A DNA stretch of 64,000 nt from Halorhabdus tiamatea SARL4B (GCF_000470655.1 NC_021921.1:744001-808000); one strand, 5' to 3'; positions 34,986-43,595 are shown, counted from the first letter of the stretch. The notes: generated by a model from the letters alone, not told the origin. Numbers and translations are program-made.

Positions 34986-35123
34986 AAAACCTTTGGAAGT
35001 GAGCGAAAATTTACAGGGCAAAACAGATACCGCGGGAGAGAACTATTCTCGGTGAAATATAGGTGGGCCGGCGCTGATGTTCGAGTCAAAAGTATTAATT
35101 GCGACCCGACGAAGATACGGACG

Positions 35124-35717
35124 ATGGTCGACCCGCTCGAACGGTCGTTCTCGGAGACAGACGAGGAGATCATGCGCGGGACCTATCGGGCGTTGCGCGA
35201 ACACGGGTACGCGGACCTGACGATCGAGCAGATCGCCGACGAGTACGGCAAGTCGACGGCCGCGATTCACTACCACTACGACACGAAAGACGACCTGCTC
35301 GCGGCGTTTTTGGACTACGTGATCGACCAGTTCGTCAGCACGATCCACGAGGTCGAGACGACAGACCCCGCGGAACGACTGGACCTGTTGCTCGACAAAC
35401 TGCTGGTCGACCCGGAAGACCACCAGGACTTCCTGATCGCGCTACTGGAGATGCGAAGCCAGGCCCCCTACAAGGAAGCCTTCGGGGAGCGATTTCGACA
35501 GAACGACGAGTACGTCCGGTACCTCTTAGAGACGGTAATCGACCACGGTGCCAAGAAGGGCGTCTTCGCCGACGTCGACTCCGAACACGTGGCGCGGGCG
35601 ATCATGACGATCGTCGACGGGGCCCGAACCCGAGCCGTCATCCACGACGAGACCGAGGCGCTCGCGACGGCGCGCCGGGCGGTCGAGGAATACGTCGACG
35701 CGGTGCTGTTCGAGTGA
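35124..35717 (+). CDS. TetR/AcrR-family repressor
   Basis: 197 residues. The N-terminal DNA-binding domain EEIMRGTYRALREHGYADLTIEQIADEYGKSTAAIHYHYDTKDDLLAAFLDYVIDQF is a complete TetR helix-turn-helix with the typical Y-H-Y-x-T/S-K-D/E cap. The C-terminal ligand domain is all-helical and unassigned. Start chosen at 35124, where homology begins and 30 nt after box A. Candidate operators flank it: one facing the MATE gene, one before the adjacent membrane zinc-ribbon gene. Confidence 0.9.
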   Translation: MVDPLERSFSETDEEIMRGTYRALREHGYADLTIEQIADEYGKSTAAIHYHYDTKDDLLAAFLDYVIDQFVSTIHEVETTDPAERLDLLLDKLLVDPEDHQDFLIALLEMRSQAPYKEAFGERFRQNDEYVRYLLETVIDHGAKKGVFADVDSEHVARAIMTIVDGARTRAVIHDETEALATARRAVEEYVDAVLFE

Positions 35718-35724
35718 GACCCGA

Positions 35725-36147
35725 TCAGGGCTCTTTCGCCGGTTGGTCGGCCGGAGTAGGGCGATCGAGTTCAGCCGAACACCACGGACAGAACGAGAGT
35801 GTCTCGTCGAGTTCTTTCCCACAACTCGGACAGCGAGTCAGGGGTTCGTCCGGCTCGGCAGCCTGTGCGTCGAGAATGTTCTCCGCCCGCGCCAGGACGT
35901 ACGCGTCGAGGACAGAAAGCAGACTCACGACGAAGACCGGCCAGGCAGCCAGGGGATTCGAAAGTGTACCGGCCGCGAGGGACTCGGCCACAGCCGGATC
36001 CACGAAGAACAGCCCGACGCCGATTGCGACGGCGAGCCAGCCCACCGCCCGACGGAAACGCCGTAAGTAGAGGTGGCCGAGCCCAGTGACGAACGCCGAG
36101 AGGACGGCCGCCAGCCAGGGACGCTTTCGGTCGATCGACTGTCGCAT
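35725..36147 (-). CDS. Membrane protein with C-terminal zinc ribbon (TM2-like)
   Basis: 140 residues: three hydrophobic segments (RPWLAAVLSAFVTGLGHLYLRRF, AVGWLAVAIGVGLFF, AWPVFVVSLLSVLDAYVLA), then a zinc ribbon CPSCGKELDETLSFCPWC. The first helix with G-x-G-H-x-Y resembles TM2/DUF6677-type membrane proteins. Convergent with tetR (7-bp gap). Its promoter has box A GATTTATGG (minus strand, 36172-36180) 29 nt before the ATG, and the 18-bp candidate operator sits between box A and ATG, ideal for repression. Confidence 0.7.
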   Translation of the reverse strand: MRQSIDRKRPWLAAVLSAFVTGLGHLYLRRFRRAVGWLAVAIGVGLFFVDPAVAESLAAGTLSNPLAAWPVFVVSLLSVLDAYVLARAENILDAQAAEPDEPLTRCPSCGKELDETLSFCPWCSAELDRPTPADQPAKEP

Positions 36148-36152
36148 AGTAG

Positions 36153-36170
36153 TTACTGAACGGTTAGTCA
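36153..36170. promoter_or_regulatory. Candidate TetR operator over the zinc-ribbon gene start site
   Basis: TTACTGAACGGTTAGTCA sits between the minus-strand box A and the ATG at 36147, covering the expected transcription start of the leaderless message. 15/18 identity with 34968-34985, differing only in the three central bases. Confidence 0.65.
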
Positions 36171-36180
36171 GCCATAAATC

Positions 36181-36505
36181 TTCTTCTCAGCAGGCCGCAG
36201 CGTTCGGTTCGAAAGCTGACAACACGCCAGAGAGACGGCGACTGCCTGGCTACGCGAGAGGAGTGTTTCGAACCGTGTGAGAGACATACGCGCACGGTCA
36301 GTGTGAGACCATCACGCGCAAGAAGTGGCCATAGCAGGTATCATAAGCCTAAAGAAGACGACTGACCGTTGAATATATACTGTGGAAATGGCGTCCACGC
36401 GCCGACACCGATGCGGCTCACGGGGGACTCAAGTGGGTTCGCTGGCGTGCCGATCGTCGTGGCGAGAAGAGACTCGGTTGGGAATACGGGGGCGACGATA
36501 GACAG
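36181..36505. other. Intergenic region before the sulfatase gene
   Basis: 325 bp. Box A AATATATAC (36373-36381) predicts a start near 36405, leaving an unusual ~100-nt leader before the sulfatase ATG. An ATG at 36411 opens an out-of-frame ORF overlapping the sulfatase start. Nothing else recognised. Confidence 0.4.
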
Positions 36506-37954
36506 ATGGAAGCCGAACGCGCCCCGTCGAACGTCGTGTTGGTCACGATCGACTCGCTGCGGGCGGACGCGATCGGCGCGTACGACGACGACCGGCACAC
36601 GCCAGTGATGGACGGGATCGCCGAGCGTGGAACTGTCTTCGAGCACGCCTTCGCGAACGGGAACTGGACGCCGTTCTCGTTCCCGTCGATGCTCGCCTCC
36701 CGGCCTGTCTTCGCCGATTCGGATCGAGTCGGGATCACCGACTCGCCGTCGCTCGCGTCGGTACTTTCCGAGGCGGGCGTCGCGACGGCCGGGTTCAACG
36801 CCGCGAACGGGTTTCTGACGTCCCAGTGGGGCTACGACGAGGGCTTCGAGGCGTTCGAGCCGTTCGTCGCCAGCGTCGGTTCGAGCATCTACAGCCGGTA
36901 CCTGGCGACCCACCCGACGGTCGAGGCGTGGCTCCAGCTCGCGGCCTCGCCGTTCCGGCGCGTCGGGTCCTGGCTCCGGCGGGAGACCGACGACCGACCG
37001 TTCCTGGACACCTCCCGGATGTTCGACGTCGAACACGCCGCCAAGTCGTTCATCGAGGACACAGAAGAGCCGTTCTTCCTCTGGATCCACTACATGGACG
37101 CCCACACGCCGTACGTCCCGGCACCGCGGTACATCCGTGAGGTATCCAGCGACCTGTTCGGGACCCACCGGATGTTCCAGGCCCACGTCCGGACCGGACT
37201 CGGCTGGGAGGTCGGCGACCGGACCCTGAACGACCTCCGGACGCTGTATCAGGCAGCCGTCCGGCAGATCGACGCCAGCGTGGGTCGGCTCCTGGAGACG
37301 CTATCGGCGACTGGTCTCGACGACGAGACGGCCGTCGTCGTCGCTGGCGATCACGGCGAGGAGTTCCAGGAACACGGTCACCTCGCCCACTACCCGAAGC
37401 TCTACGACGAGTTGATCCACGTCCCGCTGCTCGTCGACGCCCCGGACGCGCCGGCCCACCGTATCGATCGGCAGGTTGGCCTCGACGCGATCCCGCCGAC
37501 GGTGACCGATCTCCTCTCGGTGGACGCTCATCCGGCGTGGGAAGGGCAGTCGCTCGTTCCGACGGTCCTCGACGGCGAGCCGCCAGCAGACGAACCGATC
37601 GTCTCGATCACTGTCCGCGGCGAAGAGGTAACGAGCCAGCCGATCCCGCGATCGCTGTCGGACGGCGACTTACTCGTCAGCGTCCGGGACCGGGAGTGGA
37701 CGTACATCGAGAACGTCGATACGGGGGGGACGGAGCTGTATCACCGCCCGTCAGATCCGGGCCAGCAGGACGATCGATCGGCCGATCTCGGTGAGGAGGG
37801 CAGAGAGGTCGTCGAGCGCTTCGCCGGCATCGTCGACGACCACGCGAGGAGGATTCGCGAGCCCACGGCGGAGACGGGCGAATCGGACGAAAGCGAAGAC
37901 GCGGACGTCGACGAAGACCTACAGACGCGCCTGGAAGCGCTGGGTTATCGGTGA
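36506..37954 (+). CDS. Sulfatase-family hydrolase (alkaline phosphatase superfamily)
   Basis: 482 residues. N-terminal NVVLVTIDSLRADAIGAY provides the metal Asp; NWTPFSFPSMLASRP aligns with the active-site C/S-x-P-x-R region; FLWIHYMDAHTPYVPAP and VVVAGDHGEEFQEHGHLAHYPKLYDELIHVPLLV are family blocks. The canonical Arg two after the Pro is replaced (SFPSM), so formylglycine-type sulfatase activity is doubtful; a phosphatase or phosphotransferase on surface glycans is possible. The C-terminal ~30 residues are acidic. The stop overlaps the GtrA ATG (TGATG). Confidence 0.82.
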   Translation: MEAERAPSNVVLVTIDSLRADAIGAYDDDRHTPVMDGIAERGTVFEHAFANGNWTPFSFPSMLASRPVFADSDRVGITDSPSLASVLSEAGVATAGFNAANGFLTSQWGYDEGFEAFEPFVASVGSSIYSRYLATHPTVEAWLQLAASPFRRVGSWLRRETDDRPFLDTSRMFDVEHAAKSFIEDTEEPFFLWIHYMDAHTPYVPAPRYIREVSSDLFGTHRMFQAHVRTGLGWEVGDRTLNDLRTLYQAAVRQIDASVGRLLETLSATGLDDETAVVVAGDHGEEFQEHGHLAHYPKLYDELIHVPLLVDAPDAPAHRIDRQVGLDAIPPTVTDLLSVDAHPAWEGQSLVPTVLDGEPPADEPIVSITVRGEEVTSQPIPRSLSDGDLLVSVRDREWTYIENVDTGGTELYHRPSDPGQQDDRSADLGEEGREVVERFAGIVDDHARRIREPTAETGESDESEDADVDEDLQTRLEALGYR

Positions 37955-38376
37955 TGCTCCGGTCGACGCTCAGGGCACTCTACAGCGGCCCATACGCGAA
38001 ACTCCTCCGGCGGTTCTTCGTCGTCGGGTCGTTCGCGGCCGGCGTCCAGATGGTGTTGCTCTGGCTGTTCGTCGAAATCGGGAATCTGAACTACCTGCTG
38101 GGAGCCGTGATTGCTATCGAACTCACGATCGTCCTGTCGTACGTCCTCAACAACGCCTGGACGTTTCAGACGATGCAAAACACCGGCGGCGTCGAGTACC
38201 TCCAGGGCCTTCTCAAGACGAACGTCGTCCGCGGGACAGCGATCCCGATCCAGCTCGGCGTGCTCTTCGTCCTGGTGGAGTGGGTCACCGTTCCGTACCT
38301 GCTCGCCAACGCCGTCGCCATCGGGATCAGCGGGCTCTACCGGTTCGCGCTCGACACCCATTGGACGTGGGGCTGA
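37954..38376 (+). CDS. GtrA-family membrane protein
   Basis: 140 residues, four membrane helices: LLRRFFVVGSFAAGVQMVLLWLFVEI, YLLGAVIAIELTIVLSYVLNNAWTF (with the family N-x-x-W-T-F), IPIQLGVLFVLVEWV and LANAVAIGISGLYRFALDTHWTW. GtrA proteins flip or hand over lipid-linked sugars for envelope glycans. Translationally coupled to the sulfatase-like gene, which suggests a joint surface-glycan task (inference). Confidence 0.85.
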   Translation: MLRSTLRALYSGPYAKLLRRFFVVGSFAAGVQMVLLWLFVEIGNLNYLLGAVIAIELTIVLSYVLNNAWTFQTMQNTGGVEYLQGLLKTNVVRGTAIPIQLGVLFVLVEWVTVPYLLANAVAIGISGLYRFALDTHWTWG

Positions 38377-38480
38377 TCAGGACTGTCCGCGCCAACGCGG
38401 ACGAGTAGATGACTCTAGTCGTTGGACGGCTAATGACCCATCCACAACGCTTATTGCAAATTGTCTACAACTAGCAGATA

Positions 38481-38996
38481 ATGGCGACAACGGAGACTGA
38501 CTGGAATAGGCCGCTCGATACTGGCGGAGCGGCGTTCGATCTACTCAGAAACGCCCGGAAAGCGTGGATCTATACATATATTCGCCATCACTCGGAGACG
38601 ACGATCGACGAAATCGTCGACCCGATAGGGGTTCCACAGCGGACAGTCTACGACTACGTCAACGATCTCGAAACTGCGGGATTTATCGACCAATCGAACG
38701 ACGGACGACCGGCGACCTACGTCGCCCGTGAGATTGATATCCAATTAGTGGAAGGCGATGCCGAGCGGGAGATCACCGCCGAGTTGATCGAAGCTATCGC
38801 ACGTCGCGAAAAAGACGAAGACATCGATACGTACATCGAACGCCATGGTCTCGACGGGCTCGCAGTCGCTCTCGAATACGCCCGCGAATACGTCGACGGA
38901 TCACTCACACATCGAATCATGGCCCGAGAACAGGACATCTCGCCGTTAGAGGCCGGAATCATTCTAGATGCCCTTCGAGATATCGTTCAGGACTGA
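38481..38996 (+). CDS. HTH protein, likely antitoxin/regulator of the following PIN gene
   Basis: 171 residues. A winged helix lies at about 20-75 (LLRNARKAWIYTYIRHHSETTIDEIVDPIGVPQRTVYDYVNDLETAGFI, recognition helix VPQRTVYDYVNDLE); the rest is helical and acidic (AEREITAELIEAIARREKDEDIDTYIERHG). Six bases separate its stop from the PIN-domain gene, so they form an HTH-PIN pair of toxin-antitoxin type. GC content is visibly lower than in flanking genes, suggesting transfer. Confidence 0.75.
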   Translation: MATTETDWNRPLDTGGAAFDLLRNARKAWIYTYIRHHSETTIDEIVDPIGVPQRTVYDYVNDLETAGFIDQSNDGRPATYVAREIDIQLVEGDAEREITAELIEAIARREKDEDIDTYIERHGLDGLAVALEYAREYVDGSLTHRIMAREQDISPLEAGIILDALRDIVQD

Positions 38997-39002
38997 TCGG
39001 GG

Positions 39003-39545
39003 ATGGGTGACGAAGAACGGGTATTCGTCGACGCCTCAGTGCTCATCAGTTGTGGTCGACGCGAAAGTAGACGGTTTCAAGCACTTGCTCGTGAGGCACG
39101 TCGGCGCGATGCTGCCTTCGAAATCCCGCCACAAGTGTATGCTGAAGTAACGGGAGATATATCAATGGAAGGATACGATACGAGCGGGCACGCTGTCGAC
39201 GAAGCGCTTCAAGAAGGGTGGATGAGGGTGACGGAAAGCCCATCCTATACGGAATCAGACATTTCGAACGTTATGGATCAGGCACGGCGCTTCATTGCGA
39301 CAACCAGTGACCGATCAGAGGATGTCGTCGAAAAGGCAGATACCGAAATAATCGGTACAGCTCTCGAAACGCTCATCGGAGAGTCAGTAGAGAAAGTGGT
39401 CATCGCCACGAACGATATTCCACTGGGTGAAGCAGCAGAGTCATTGATTCCGCAGTATGGATTTGACGAAAATCAAGTCACCTGGCTAACCGGTGGCGAT
39501 CTCGTTGCTGAACTCGATGAGGATTACGTCCCGGAATTCGAATAG
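39003..39545 (+). CDS. PIN-domain protein, toxin-like
   Basis: 180 residues. PIN acidic residues are recognisable: D9 in VFVDASVLIS, E in YAEVTGD, D/E in VVEKADTEIIGTALE and D in IATNDIPLGEAA. PIN nucleases of TA modules cleave RNA. It follows the HTH gene by 6 bp. Its AT-richer composition (for example 39160-39300) and less GC-biased codons differ from the flanking DHH and sulfatase genes. Confidence 0.78.
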   Translation: MGDEERVFVDASVLISCGRRESRRFQALAREARRRDAAFEIPPQVYAEVTGDISMEGYDTSGHAVDEALQEGWMRVTESPSYTESDISNVMDQARRFIATTSDRSEDVVEKADTEIIGTALETLIGESVEKVVIATNDIPLGEAAESLIPQYGFDENQVTWLTGGDLVAELDEDYVPEFE

Positions 39546-39587
39546 TCAACTCGTCTCGGCCAGTCGCGTCTCGCTTCACTCGCGGTA

Positions 39588-40655
39588 CTACGCCTCAACC
39601 TCTAGCCGCCTGAACGCATCTACAATGGCCTGTTTGGCCACCGCACCCCGCGTCGTCCAGTGATGGGCGTAATCCAGCATGTCGTCGTAGACGTCGGGCT
39701 TGCAGCCCGCGGCCTTCGGGTGGCCGCCGCCATTGACCTGGGCGGCGACCTCGTGAGCGCGTTCGAAGTTCTCGGTCCCCCGGATCGACGCCGAGCCGGC
39801 GGGTTTGACGATCACCGCGGCGTCGGCCCCCTGTTCGCGGAGTGCCTCGGCGACCTCGTTCTGTGAGCACCGGCCGTAGGTCACGCCGACGGTCCAGGGG
39901 CCGATCTCCCGGAGCTGGGCTCGCTCGACGGCTTTCTCGATCAGGGCCTCCTTCTCGATGCGGCGTTCGGCGAGGAGTTCCTCGGCCTCGGTCGGGAGGT
40001 CGGCCCCGTGCTCGCGGACGATCTCGATGTATTCCTCGGGTTCGATCCAGTGGGCGAGGTCGGCCAGGTCGTCGCTGCGGGGATCGTCGCGGATCCAGAG
40101 GTCGTGATCGCGAGTCACGGCCGTCAGGTCGACCAGATACTCGGCGAAGTCGGTCGCGAGTTCAGCCATCGCGACGTCGGCGGTACACTCCTCGTCGGAC
40201 TCGCCGACAGTGAGATCCACGCCGGCGTCTTCGACCGCCGCGGCGAGGGCGTCGTCCCACTGGTGGTGGTCGAACCACCGAACAGACCCGGCGCGGGCGA
40301 CGATGTCGTCGAGGCCGGCGAGGTCCGCGACCTCGTCGGGGCAGAGATCACAGACGAAGACATCCGCGCCGGGTTCGAGGTACTCGCCGGTCCACTCGAA
40401 GGCGCGATCGAGGTTGTGCGGACTCGCTTCGAGGAGGGCGGCCTCGCCGAACACTTCCCGGACCAGTGCGACGCAGGCGAGACCGTCGGCGTCGGGATCG
40501 GCGATCACGACGGTCTCGGCGTCGGTGAGCGTCTCGGCAGCCTCGCGTTCGCGTTCGACTTCCTCGACAGTGTCGGGGTGGAAAAATCCCTCTCCAGGGA
40601 GGATCGACTTGCGTTCGATCGAGAGACGGTCGTCGTCGATAAGCCAGTCGTCCAC
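39588..40655 (-). CDS. DHH/DHHA1 phosphoesterase
   Basis: 355 residues. Motifs: VIADPDADGLACVAL (DxD), VRWFDHHQWDD (DHH) and the DHHA1 loop QVNGGGHPKAAGC. This is a second RecJ-like/nanoRNase-like protein, shorter than the one at 2380 and not closely similar to it. It may act on single-stranded DNA or on oligonucleotides/cyclic dinucleotides. Just upstream of a Usp gene on the same strand (2-bp gap), so co-transcription with that gene is likely. Confidence 0.82.
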   Translation of the reverse strand: MDDWLIDDDRLSIERKSILPGEGFFHPDTVEEVEREREAAETLTDAETVVIADPDADGLACVALVREVFGEAALLEASPHNLDRAFEWTGEYLEPGADVFVCDLCPDEVADLAGLDDIVARAGSVRWFDHHQWDDALAAAVEDAGVDLTVGESDEECTADVAMAELATDFAEYLVDLTAVTRDHDLWIRDDPRSDDLADLAHWIEPEEYIEIVREHGADLPTEAEELLAERRIEKEALIEKAVERAQLREIGPWTVGVTYGRCSQNEVAEALREQGADAAVIVKPAGSASIRGTENFERAHEVAAQVNGGGHPKAAGCKPDVYDDMLDYAHHWTTRGAVAKQAIVDAFRRLEVEA

Positions 40656-40657
40656 GC

Positions 40658-41116
40658 TTAGACCTCCTGTGGCGTCACAGTCGTTGATTCGTCGGCGTCG
40701 AGTTGCCGAACGGTCAGGACGGGCACGGGCGAGCGTCGCACCACGGCCTCGGCGACACTCCCCAGGAGGAAAGCGTGTTCGCCGTGGCGGCCACGCGTTC
40801 CGGTCACGACGACGTCAGCGCCGACGTCCTCGGCGTAGGCACAGATCTCCGCGGCCGGTCGCCCTTCCCGGACGGCGGTGACGACCGATTGGTCAGTCTG
40901 TCCCGACAGTTGTTCGAGGGCGGTCTCGCCGTGTTCTTCGAGGGCGTTCGAGAGATCGTCGCGAACTGCCGCCGGAGAGGCATCGACCTCGCCTGTATCA
41001 GTCACGTACAGCGCGTGGACCGTCGCATCGAACCGACGGGCCAGGTCGAGCCCGACCGTCACCGCGCGGTCGGCACTCGCCGAGCCGTCAGTCGAGAGTA
41101 CTACTGTATCGTACAT
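40658..41116 (-). CDS. Universal stress protein (UspA) family
   Basis: 152 residues, one Usp domain: MYDTVVLSTDGSASADRAVTVGLDLARRF at the start, ADVVVTGTRGRHGEHAFLLGSVAEAVVRRSPVPVLTVR with the ATP-binding G-x2-G-x9-G-S/T pattern near the end. The ATG at 41116 is supported by box A CTTTATA (minus strand, about 41137-41143). Divergent from a second Usp gene and upstream of the DHH gene. Confidence 0.9.
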   Translation of the reverse strand: MYDTVVLSTDGSASADRAVTVGLDLARRFDATVHALYVTDTGEVDASPAAVRDDLSNALEEHGETALEQLSGQTDQSVVTAVREGRPAAEICAYAEDVGADVVVTGTRGRHGEHAFLLGSVAEAVVRRSPVPVLTVRQLDADESTTVTPQEV

Positions 41117-41256
41117 AGACGGACTCTCGGCCGGTTCGTATAAAGGTGCAGCGACCGTTCGGCGCGACTGCTTCGACTCGCTCGAAGCCGACAGAAGCGC
41201 GAGCAGGATGGGATACCCGGTGGGTTTTTTGATGGTTCCTCTCACAGAGTGGGGTA

Positions 41257-41709
41257 ATGGCCGTCGAAATCGACACGGTACTCGTCCCGGTCGACGGGAC
41301 CGACCGATCCGAAGGGGCGATCGCTCACGCGCTGGCGATCGCCGATCGCTACGGGGCCGAGGTACACGTCCTGCACGTGATCGACGAGGCGATCGCCGCA
41401 GGGCTCGAACAGGGGAACATCCGGGCCGACAGCGTCGCCGACGAGCATCGAGCGTTCATGGAGGCCGTCCGAAAGCAGGTCCGGGCAGACGGCCACAACG
41501 TCGCGCTCACCCAGTCGACCGCCTTTGGCTACTCCGCGAGTTCGCTGCGTCGCCATCCCGTCAGCGTCGTCCTGGACGCCGCCGAGGACATCGCGGCGGA
41601 CTTCATCGTCATCCCCCGCCAGTCCGTGATGGACGAGCCCGGCGCGATGCTCGGCAAAGTCGCCGAGTACGTCCTCTCGTATGCCAGCCAGCCCGTCCTG
41701 TCGGTCTAG
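41257..41709 (+). CDS. Universal stress protein family, second copy
   Basis: 150 residues: VEIDTVLVPVDGTDRSEGAIAHALAIADRYGAEVHVLHVID opens a Usp fold. The C-terminal ATP motif is altered (VIPRQSVMDEPGAMLGKVAEYVLSYASQPVLSV lacks the G-x2-G), so nucleotide binding is doubtful. T-rich box (GGTTTTTTG, 41222-41230) about 30 nt upstream. Its 3' end overlaps that of the convergent GNAT gene by 4 bp. Confidence 0.85.
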   Translation: MAVEIDTVLVPVDGTDRSEGAIAHALAIADRYGAEVHVLHVIDEAIAAGLEQGNIRADSVADEHRAFMEAVRKQVRADGHNVALTQSTAFGYSASSLRRHPVSVVLDAAEDIAADFIVIPRQSVMDEPGAMLGKVAEYVLSYASQPVLSV

Positions 41710-42293
41710 TTTTCGTCGGCCGAATCATCCTCAGCCGTGGACACGTCGTCGGCCTCGTCACCGGAGTCGGCGATCCGAATCGCCATCTCGAGTTCGAAGC
41801 TCTCGGTGTTGCGGATCTCGAAGCCGACCTTCTGGTAGAGCCCGATCGCGGGTTCGTTCCAGCGTTCGACCGTCAGCCAGACGCGCTCGATCCCCTCACG
41901 CTTGCCATAGCCCAGCAGCGTCTGGAGCAACTCGGTACCGATGCCGGCCGACTGGTGGCTTCCGAGGACGAATATCGCGAGTTCGTGTGCCCCCTCCTCG
42001 TCCGGGACCAGCATGGCGTGGCCGACCGGATCGTCGTCGTGCCAGGCGATCGTGTTGAGGCAGTCGGATTCGAAGACGCGTTCGAGCCACCGCCGAATCG
42101 AATCCTCACCGACCGGCGGGATTCCCTGGGCCCGGTCTTCCGAATCGAACGCTTCGTACATCTCGACCAGGGCCTCGCGGTCGTCGTCGGCGACGCGGAC
42201 GACGATCTCCCTGCTGTCTTCGTCGTCGAACCGATGGGGCGGCGTCGGGAACGGCCCGGACACCGCCGCCGGGTAGGAGCGATCGCCGTTCAT
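41706..42293 (-). CDS. GNAT-family N-acetyltransferase
   Basis: 195 residues. The acetyl-CoA loop is in LGSHQSAGIGTELLQTLLGYGKREGIERVWLTVERWNEPAIGLYQKVGFEI (Q-x-x-G-I-G), and the Y-x-K-x-G-F end is typical. The substrate is unknown. The N-terminal 30 and C-terminal 20 residues are acidic extensions. Its ATG overlaps the stop of the upstream Usp gene (ATGA), so Usp-GNAT form an operon. Confidence 0.85.
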   Translation of the reverse strand: MNGDRSYPAAVSGPFPTPPHRFDDEDSREIVVRVADDDREALVEMYEAFDSEDRAQGIPPVGEDSIRRWLERVFESDCLNTIAWHDDDPVGHAMLVPDEEGAHELAIFVLGSHQSAGIGTELLQTLLGYGKREGIERVWLTVERWNEPAIGLYQKVGFEIRNTESFELEMAIRIADSGDEADDVSTAEDDSADEN

Positions 42294-42658
42294 CGGACGA
42301 GTGTCACCGGGATTTCCGCGTTGAGTATGACGAACTCGGCGATCCGCCCGAGCTGAATCTTCCCGAGCGGGCTGCGCGTGCCGCCGCCGATGACCAGCCT
42401 GTCGAAGTCCTCCTCCTCGGCAAGCCCGACGAGATCGCCGCCGGGATGGCCAGAGAGACGACGGATCTCCGCCTCGACGCCGGCGTCTTCGAGGACCGCC
42501 TGCACGTCGGCCTCGATCTCGGTCGTCGTCGCGTCGACAGTCTCGGCGTCGAATATCGCGACCGTCAACTCGTCGCCGGTGTCCTGTACCCGCTCGACGG
42601 TGTCCTCGAGCGCTTGTCGGGAGCGTTCACTCCCGCCGACTCCCAACAGGATTTTCAT
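42290..42658 (-). CDS. Small universal stress protein-like
   Basis: 122 residues: MKILLGVGGSERSRQALEDTVERVQ and the end FDRLVIGGGTRSPLGKIQLGRIAEFVILNAEIPVTLVR, a short Usp fold with a G-G-G-x-R-S-P-L-G-K motif. Starts at 42658; upstream in-frame residues come from the divergent promoter. Translationally coupled to the GNAT gene. Confidence 0.82.
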   Translation of the reverse strand: MKILLGVGGSERSRQALEDTVERVQDTGDELTVAIFDAETVDATTTEIEADVQAVLEDAGVEAEIRRLSGHPGGDLVGLAEEEDFDRLVIGGGTRSPLGKIQLGRIAEFVILNAEIPVTLVR

Positions 42659-42769
42659 ACGTTTCCCATTGTGGTGGGGCCTAAAAAGTCTCTGTTCCTC
42701 GCCACGCGTGCGACGGGTAGTGAGGCGCAGCGACGATATGTTTTTGCCGGCGGGTCCGAACGTCACCCT

Positions 42770-43588
42770 ATGGACGACCGCTCATCGCCCGCGGACGGGA
42801 AAGAAAAGCAAGACGTCTCCTCGACAGCAACGGACGGCGACGTCGATTCGGCGGCGAGCGCAGACGAGGCTGGATCCGACCGACACGATTCGGCCGGCAC
42901 CGCGCCCGACCGACACGATTCGGCCGGCACCGCGCCCGACCGACACGATTCGGCCGAGGAGACCGTCGGCAAATCGGACGGAGCCGTCGACGATTCGGCC
43001 GAAGAGACGGATCGAGCCGACAGTTCGGACACCGTCACAGACGACCAAGACGACGTCCCCGCGGACGTCCGCAACTACGAACGCTTCCAGAAGATCGACG
43101 GCGGCACTTACGAGCGGGCCAACGATTTCCTCCGGGAGCGGACCTATATCACCGCCCGCGAGTGGGCCATCGCCCGTCTCTGTGCGGACTTCCGGACCGA
43201 AACCGGCGTCGAGATGACCAAGATCGGCGAGAACCTGCCCGAGCTCGTCCCCTTCATGACCGATACGTACTCGCCCCAGGCCGTCAACCAGGCCCGGGCC
43301 TCATTCGAGGAGAAGGTCCGGATGGCCGGCGCGACCTTCCTCTATGGCGCGATGAGCGACTTCTTCACCGCCGACGAACTCGACGATCTGATGTACGAGG
43401 CCACCGAGGTCGCGAAGTTCCTCCTGGAGGTCGAAGGCGTCGAGTTGAGCGTCGGCGAGGAACTCGAAGCCGAAGACCGTATCTCGGAGGTCATGCGCGA
43501 GGTCCGCGAGCAAAGTGTCGCCCTGCGCCACGACGAGGCCGAGTGTCCCGAGTGTGGACATACCTTCGAAGTCGCTGTCGACGAGTGA
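42770..43588 (+). CDS. Haloarchaeal conserved protein, DUF5806-like
   Basis: 272 residues. The first ~95 are disordered and Asp/Ser-rich, with three tandem units DRHDSAGTAP. The conserved part (RNYERFQKIDGGTYERANDFLRERTYITAREWAIARLCADFRTETGVEMTKIGENLPELVPFMTDTYSPQAVNQAR) looks helical and ends in CPECGHTF, half a zinc motif. I recall the family as DUF5806. Function unknown. ATATGTTTTT (42737-42746) is a candidate box A about 28 nt upstream, which rules out the longer frame from 42446. Confidence 0.7.
   Translation: MDDRSSPADGKEKQDVSSTATDGDVDSAASADEAGSDRHDSAGTAPDRHDSAGTAPDRHDSAEETVGKSDGAVDDSAEETDRADSSDTVTDDQDDVPADVRNYERFQKIDGGTYERANDFLRERTYITAREWAIARLCADFRTETGVEMTKIGENLPELVPFMTDTYSPQAVNQARASFEEKVRMAGATFLYGAMSDFFTADELDDLMYEATEVAKFLLEVEGVELSVGEELEAEDRISEVMREVREQSVALRHDEAECPECGHTFEVAVDE
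42878..42960 (+). repeat. 30-bp tandem repeat in the DUF5806-like gene
   Basis: GACCGACACGATTCGGCCGG... starts at 42878, 42908 and 42938, exact copies of 30 bp with the third partial. In frame, coding DRHDSAGTAP in the disordered N-terminus. Confidence 0.92.
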
Positions 43589-43595
43589 CGCAGGT

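Noticed and set aside
36411-36608. Short ORF from the predicted leaderless start before the sulfatase gene
   Set aside because: Overlaps the sulfatase start in another frame and has no protein-like composition.
42446-42769. 108-codon upstream extension of the DUF5806-like protein
   Set aside because: It runs antisense through the Usp gene and its promoter; box A near 42740 supports the start at 42770.
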